This document shows positions 60,445 through 64,000 of a DNA stretch of 64,000 bases, in pieces; the stretch's first letter is position 1; every line of letters starts with the position of its first letter. This stretch comes from Steinernema hermaphroditum. Lineage: Eukaryota > Nematoda > Chromadorea > Rhabditida > Steinernematidae. The position numbers and the translations under genes were made by a program. The notes beneath the pieces are model-generated. The model was not told where the DNA came from. It saw only the letters and a list, made by a program, of their open reading frames with translations, and ran no database searches. The DNA lies in NCBI GenBank assembly GCA_030435675.1, contig CM059624.1, forward strand, positions 644,769 to 708,768, written 5' to 3'.

Positions 60445-60958
60445 TCATGAATCAAAGGCGTTACGCCTTGCATGACACCGATTAATAGACAACAGAGGAT
60501 ATCACTTGTAGACGGCTTCATTTCTGGCACGGCGTTGACGTCGAACCGGTGGGAGACGGCGCGCTTCACGGGGCATCTGGGAATCGGCGAAACTCCGGAA
60601 ATGGCGGCCGAACTTCTTCTTCTCGGGGCGTTTGAGGAGGCTTCTGCGTCAGAGGAGGCTTCTGAGCTCGCATCTGCTACGGAGAGATGAGTCCGTGGTT
60701 CGGGGGTTGCGTCTTCCTCAGTATTGGTGTCCTCAGAGCGTCGGCGACTTTCGGGATGACATCTCACGTAGCATTGGGCGTCGGATTCCTGGCGTCGGAC
60801 ATCTTGTTGTCAGCGGTGGTGGGACTACGGCTTCCGGGTGTCCCAATTCCCTCTGGAAGCCGGAAAACTCATACATGCCACAGGATTTGCTGTCTGACCA
60901 ACCGGGCGCTCAGAGAGCGACCGGAGGGACCGACCTCTCGCCACCGCGACACGAGTGA
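60445..60958 (-). repeat. R1 repeat, full length, minus orientation
   Basis: Near-complete inverse copy of 59446-59945 with its AATAAA-like end mutated to AGTAAA. Carries extra GAAGCCTCCT repeats in the middle. Confidence 0.75.
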
Positions 60959-61165
60959 GACTCGGATTCCCTTGCAAACTAAAAGGATATCCGGTTTCAT
61001 TTGGATATCGTGCTCGGTACCAAAGAAGGAGTGAAGCTTTGTGCGACGTCACAGTGTAGCAGTGTAAGCCGTTTATTCAAAGCATAACGTGTATTATATT
61101 CGAGTGTTCATCGGATCATACTTGTAATGCTAACTTCGCAAGGTCGATTTAAGTACACGTTTTAG

Positions 61166-61937
61166 TTAGAACAATAGTAACAAGTTTTTTTTGACCTGGA
61201 AAAGATTAAAAACATAGATCGGTTCGCGATCTCTGCTGGTATACTCGCCGACCCAATAGAACAAATTGTTACCATGTTGCTGACTCCGAAGACGGTGTAG
61301 CATAGTGAACTCGAAGCATCTTCGATGGACGAAACCCGGCATGTAGGCAGAACGGCTAGATGACATAATCGTCATTAAAAAATCGTCATTGCAAAAATCG
61401 TCATTCAAAAATCGTCATTACAAAAATCGTCATTTTACAAAAATCGTCATTTTACAAAAATCGTCATTACAAAAATATTTGGGCATCGTGGCATCAGTTG
61501 TCCATGGGATCACTTATCCGTGGTATCAGTTGTCCTGGGATCAGTTGTACCCGACCAGTTAAGACTACAGGGCTCGCCCTTCGGGCTCGCATTAAATCAA
61601 CAGGCATTGTCCTAAGCCTAAGCCTAAGCCAAGCCGGGGTTTTTGTAATGACGATTTTTGCAATGACGATTTTTGTAAAATGACGATTTTTGAGTGACGA
61701 TTTTTGCAATGACGATTTTTGAATGACGATTTTGTCGGGTTGCCAGGCAGAACACGTTGCCAAACCATAGTCGAACCGGGAACCATCAGAGTAGCTGACG
61801 TCGGAGTTGTAGCGCTTCTTCGGCTTCTCTGGCGGCGCGGGTGGGACACAACCGACCGACCACACTAATACGTTGAGCTTTGCACACATCAGCCATTTAT
61901 CATGTGTCGTGTGAACCGTCGCCGGTACCCCTGTCAC
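61166..61937 (-). pseudogene. ORF interrupted by a transposon insertion, unknown product
   Basis: Two minus-strand open frames flank the 61354-61744 insertion. The upstream part (ATG at 61937 or 61887) contains a Pro/Lys-rich PPAPPEKPKKRYNSD and ends ...TCSA; the downstream part begins SAYMPGFVHRRC and continues through RLRSQQHGNNLFYWVGEY. Without the insertion and one 9-bp duplication (400 nt, not a multiple of three) the two frames are continuous, 124 codons to the stop. Third positions are C-rich as in real genes here. The end may be a donor (TTCCAG|GTCAAA), so this could be one exon of a longer gene. No family recognised. Confidence 0.5.
61345..61753. mobile_element. 391-bp foldback transposon with 9-bp target duplications
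   Basis: Direct repeats AGGCAGAAC at 61345-61353 and 61745-61753 bracket an element with ~110-bp terminal inverted repeats, starting GGC on each strand. Each arm is a tandem array of a ~15-bp unit, ATCGTCATTNCAAAA, about seven or eight copies. The centre has a GGGCTCGCCCTTCGGGCTCGC-like hairpin and a telomere-like (GCCTAA) run at 61611-61634. Nine-bp duplications and long inverted repeats fit a non-autonomous Mutator-like element. It has no coding capacity. Confidence 0.85.
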
Positions 61938-64000
61938 AAATTTATGTCGGTAGATGCCGCGTTGTTGGGCAATCTAAACAAATAAAGAAGACTTTGGACC
62001 GACGCACTACAGCGCCCCCACTCGTGGTGAATTCAGTGACCCTGCGAACTCGTGATCTATGTGTATCTCGCGGCAACTCGCAGCACGTTCTTTGTCCTTG
62101 TGTTTTCTCCTCTCCGCACATCGCAACTTCCGTCTCGTGGCTCAAAGAACGCTCGCGCCCCGTTTTGTTCACACCACCCGCTCGGTTTCGCCACAATATT
62201 CCGCTCCGTTGAGCGCGCCGCTGCTATTGCTGCCTATTTGCATGTTTGTCAATCAGGTGGTGCCGCCGCTGCTTGAGTGAACCGCCTAAACGATGTTATC
62301 ACCGGTCTTCTTGCCGGCGCGCTTTACTGTGTTTGCTCCCACATGACCGGAGATCGATTGCGCTGCTTCTGCCGAGTTGTTTGGGACTAGCGTTGTCGAA
62401 CACTTAAAATCTTCGAATATCGTATCGAGTTAAATATTCGGAGATCGTTGTTGCGCTGAATGGGGCCCAGCTTCATAACTGAGTACTCATTGGACACGTG
62501 CGTGGCACGTGAATCATCAGACACGGGTCTCCATAGAAATTTGTGCCCTTTTGTGTTAGACTGATCAGTAAGTAGGGGTGGGGGCAGAAACGTGACTTCC
62601 ATTGGCATTTTTAGCTCCTTCCATGAACGCCCGTTCTACGCTACGTTCCACTTCCGTTACACTGATAACGTATACATATGAAATAATATTGCCAAGTGTT
62701 AGGCGCCAGTTGACTCTGGGCGGTCGAGAGAGTGATTTCAAGGAGCTAACTTGAGCTACGACTGAGTTTTTTATTTTGGCCGCTAAATATATCTTTTCTT
62801 TCGTTATTAGCTTCGTTTATCTGGCTTTGCTGCAAAAAAGGATTTGTAGTCTATCAATCATTGTGCAATAAGACCCAGAAAAGACCCTGAGACATTGAAA
62901 ATGGCGAACGAATGCACTAAATATCCCTTTTTCAATGCGCTAACGGAGATTCTGAGTGTCATCACGCGGTGGTTGATCGCCTTTGTGGAGGTCGAAAAAA
63001 TGGACTAATCATGTGTTTTTTATTTATTATCGAACACTTCAAAGAAAAGGAAAAGTTGGACGTCTTCTTTGTTTCCCTGATCATTATTATTCACTTTCGC
63101 AATCGTTCCAGTTCCTTTCTTCAAGCACAGGTCCTTCGAGCGCTACTGAAGGTGTTCACTAAGCAGTTTTTTCAGTTGCATGATAGAGATTTGTGCTCTT
63201 TGGTATCAGATTGATAGTTATGCATCGAGCAGTTTCTCAAAACAAAATTTTGCCCCTTCTTTTTTCTGGTTTAATAAGTCCTATTTCAAATAGCGAGAAT
63301 GGTGTGTTTGTTGACACATTGTCGTCTTTGTTGATATATGCCAAGTAAACCAATTAGTTTTAATTAGCATAGAATCATCCCATGAGATCTGTCACTTGAC
63401 GAATGGCCGAATGGCACAGCCATCATTCTGTGGTGCGTTCGTGCAACATTTGTGTTGCAATCGATTTGAGAAGTACGTGTGGTTGTGAAGATGCTATCGC
63501 CAGTCGTTTCATAGATCGCCTCTGCAACGTTAAACTGGTCGGCAATTTTTTAGCGTCACATATGCCTCTTTTTGCAAATTCGTTCTATATTTCAGCACGT
63601 TGCTGTCGGGAGATGGTAACATGATTTATGAGCTGCGTTTACATAAGTATTCGTTTATGTTATTTCCATTCTCAAAGAGGGTGTTGACTTTGATGGCCAA
63701 ATATTTGCTGTAGCTGAGTTCACTGTTTTGACGCAGTCATCTTCTCCCAATAACAGATGTGTAATTTCAGTGCCGTGGTGTGTTTGTGGGAAAATGCGCT
63801 TAGATCATCGTTGAATTAGGTGCGATAAGCTCCAAAAGCAGCGATGAAGTAGACTTTGGACTTTGTCCCCACGCTTGAAGTTTTGATCGTTCATTGTTTA
63901 TTGCGCATCCAACGAAATAAACAGTGAGTAGCACTGTTCGTATAAATGCGCACCCACCCATACACGCTTCTCCATTGCATTAGTCTATAAGCATCTGGGT
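61938..64000. other. Right end, no recognised gene
   Basis: A GC-rich patch (61980-62300) with overlapping unsupported ORFs, then AT-rich DNA. Possibly the promoter of the disrupted ORF lies at its left edge. No family motif found. Confidence 0.4.

Overview
The window reads as nuclear DNA of a rhabditid-type (clade V-like) nematode. Introns are mostly 40-60 nt with TTTCAG-type acceptors. Many start codons sit just after an unpaired TTTCAG site, as expected for spliced-leader trans-splicing. Two short runs of the nematode telomere unit TTAGGC occur, and one gene encodes an NLP-42-type neuropeptide precursor. No prokaryotic features or CRISPR arrays were seen. The species cannot be named from the sequence alone.

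Layout: 1-1.5 kb holds an inverted-repeat element with a coiled-coil ORF and a Tc1/mariner transposase remnant. From 2.8 to 17.9 kb all genes are on the minus strand: mitochondrial L-threonine 3-dehydrogenase (2.8-4.1), an nlp-42-like neuropeptide precursor (5.7-6.3), a one-span microprotein (7.5), a 16-exon receptor tyrosine kinase (8.5-14.0) and RER1 (17.2-17.9). Multicopper oxidase 1 (19.2-22.3, minus) and its paralogue multicopper oxidase 2 (32.8-35.3, plus) flank a retrotransposon remnant and an MFSD8/CLN7-like transporter (24.9-27.4, minus). A frameshifted S28 serine carboxypeptidase fragment lies at 35.7 kb. An FRMD8-like FERM protein (38.0-44.3, plus) converges on an uncharacterised 167-residue gene (44.3-44.9, minus), with stop codons only 5 nt apart. 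The right third is gene-poor: a possible membrane-protein exon (47.7), tRNA-Ala(CGC) at 49.5, a rhomboid protease (56.1-58.5, minus) and, at 61-62 kb, an ORF split by a foldback element.

The non-coding part is full of mobile DNA: foldback/MITE-like elements, tRNA-derived SINE heads, and two related dispersed families named here R1 and R2. Both share a hairpin-forming core; R1 ends in a conserved AATAAA-bearing tail.

The genes do not form one pathway. They cover amino-acid catabolism (TDH), secretory-pathway retention (RER1), lysosomal transport (MFSD8-like), copper oxidases, membrane proteolysis and its possible partners (rhomboid, FRMD8-like), and signalling (receptor kinase, neuropeptide). 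Exon models were built by hand from splice consensus, frame continuity and family alignment remembered from general knowledge; no search was run.
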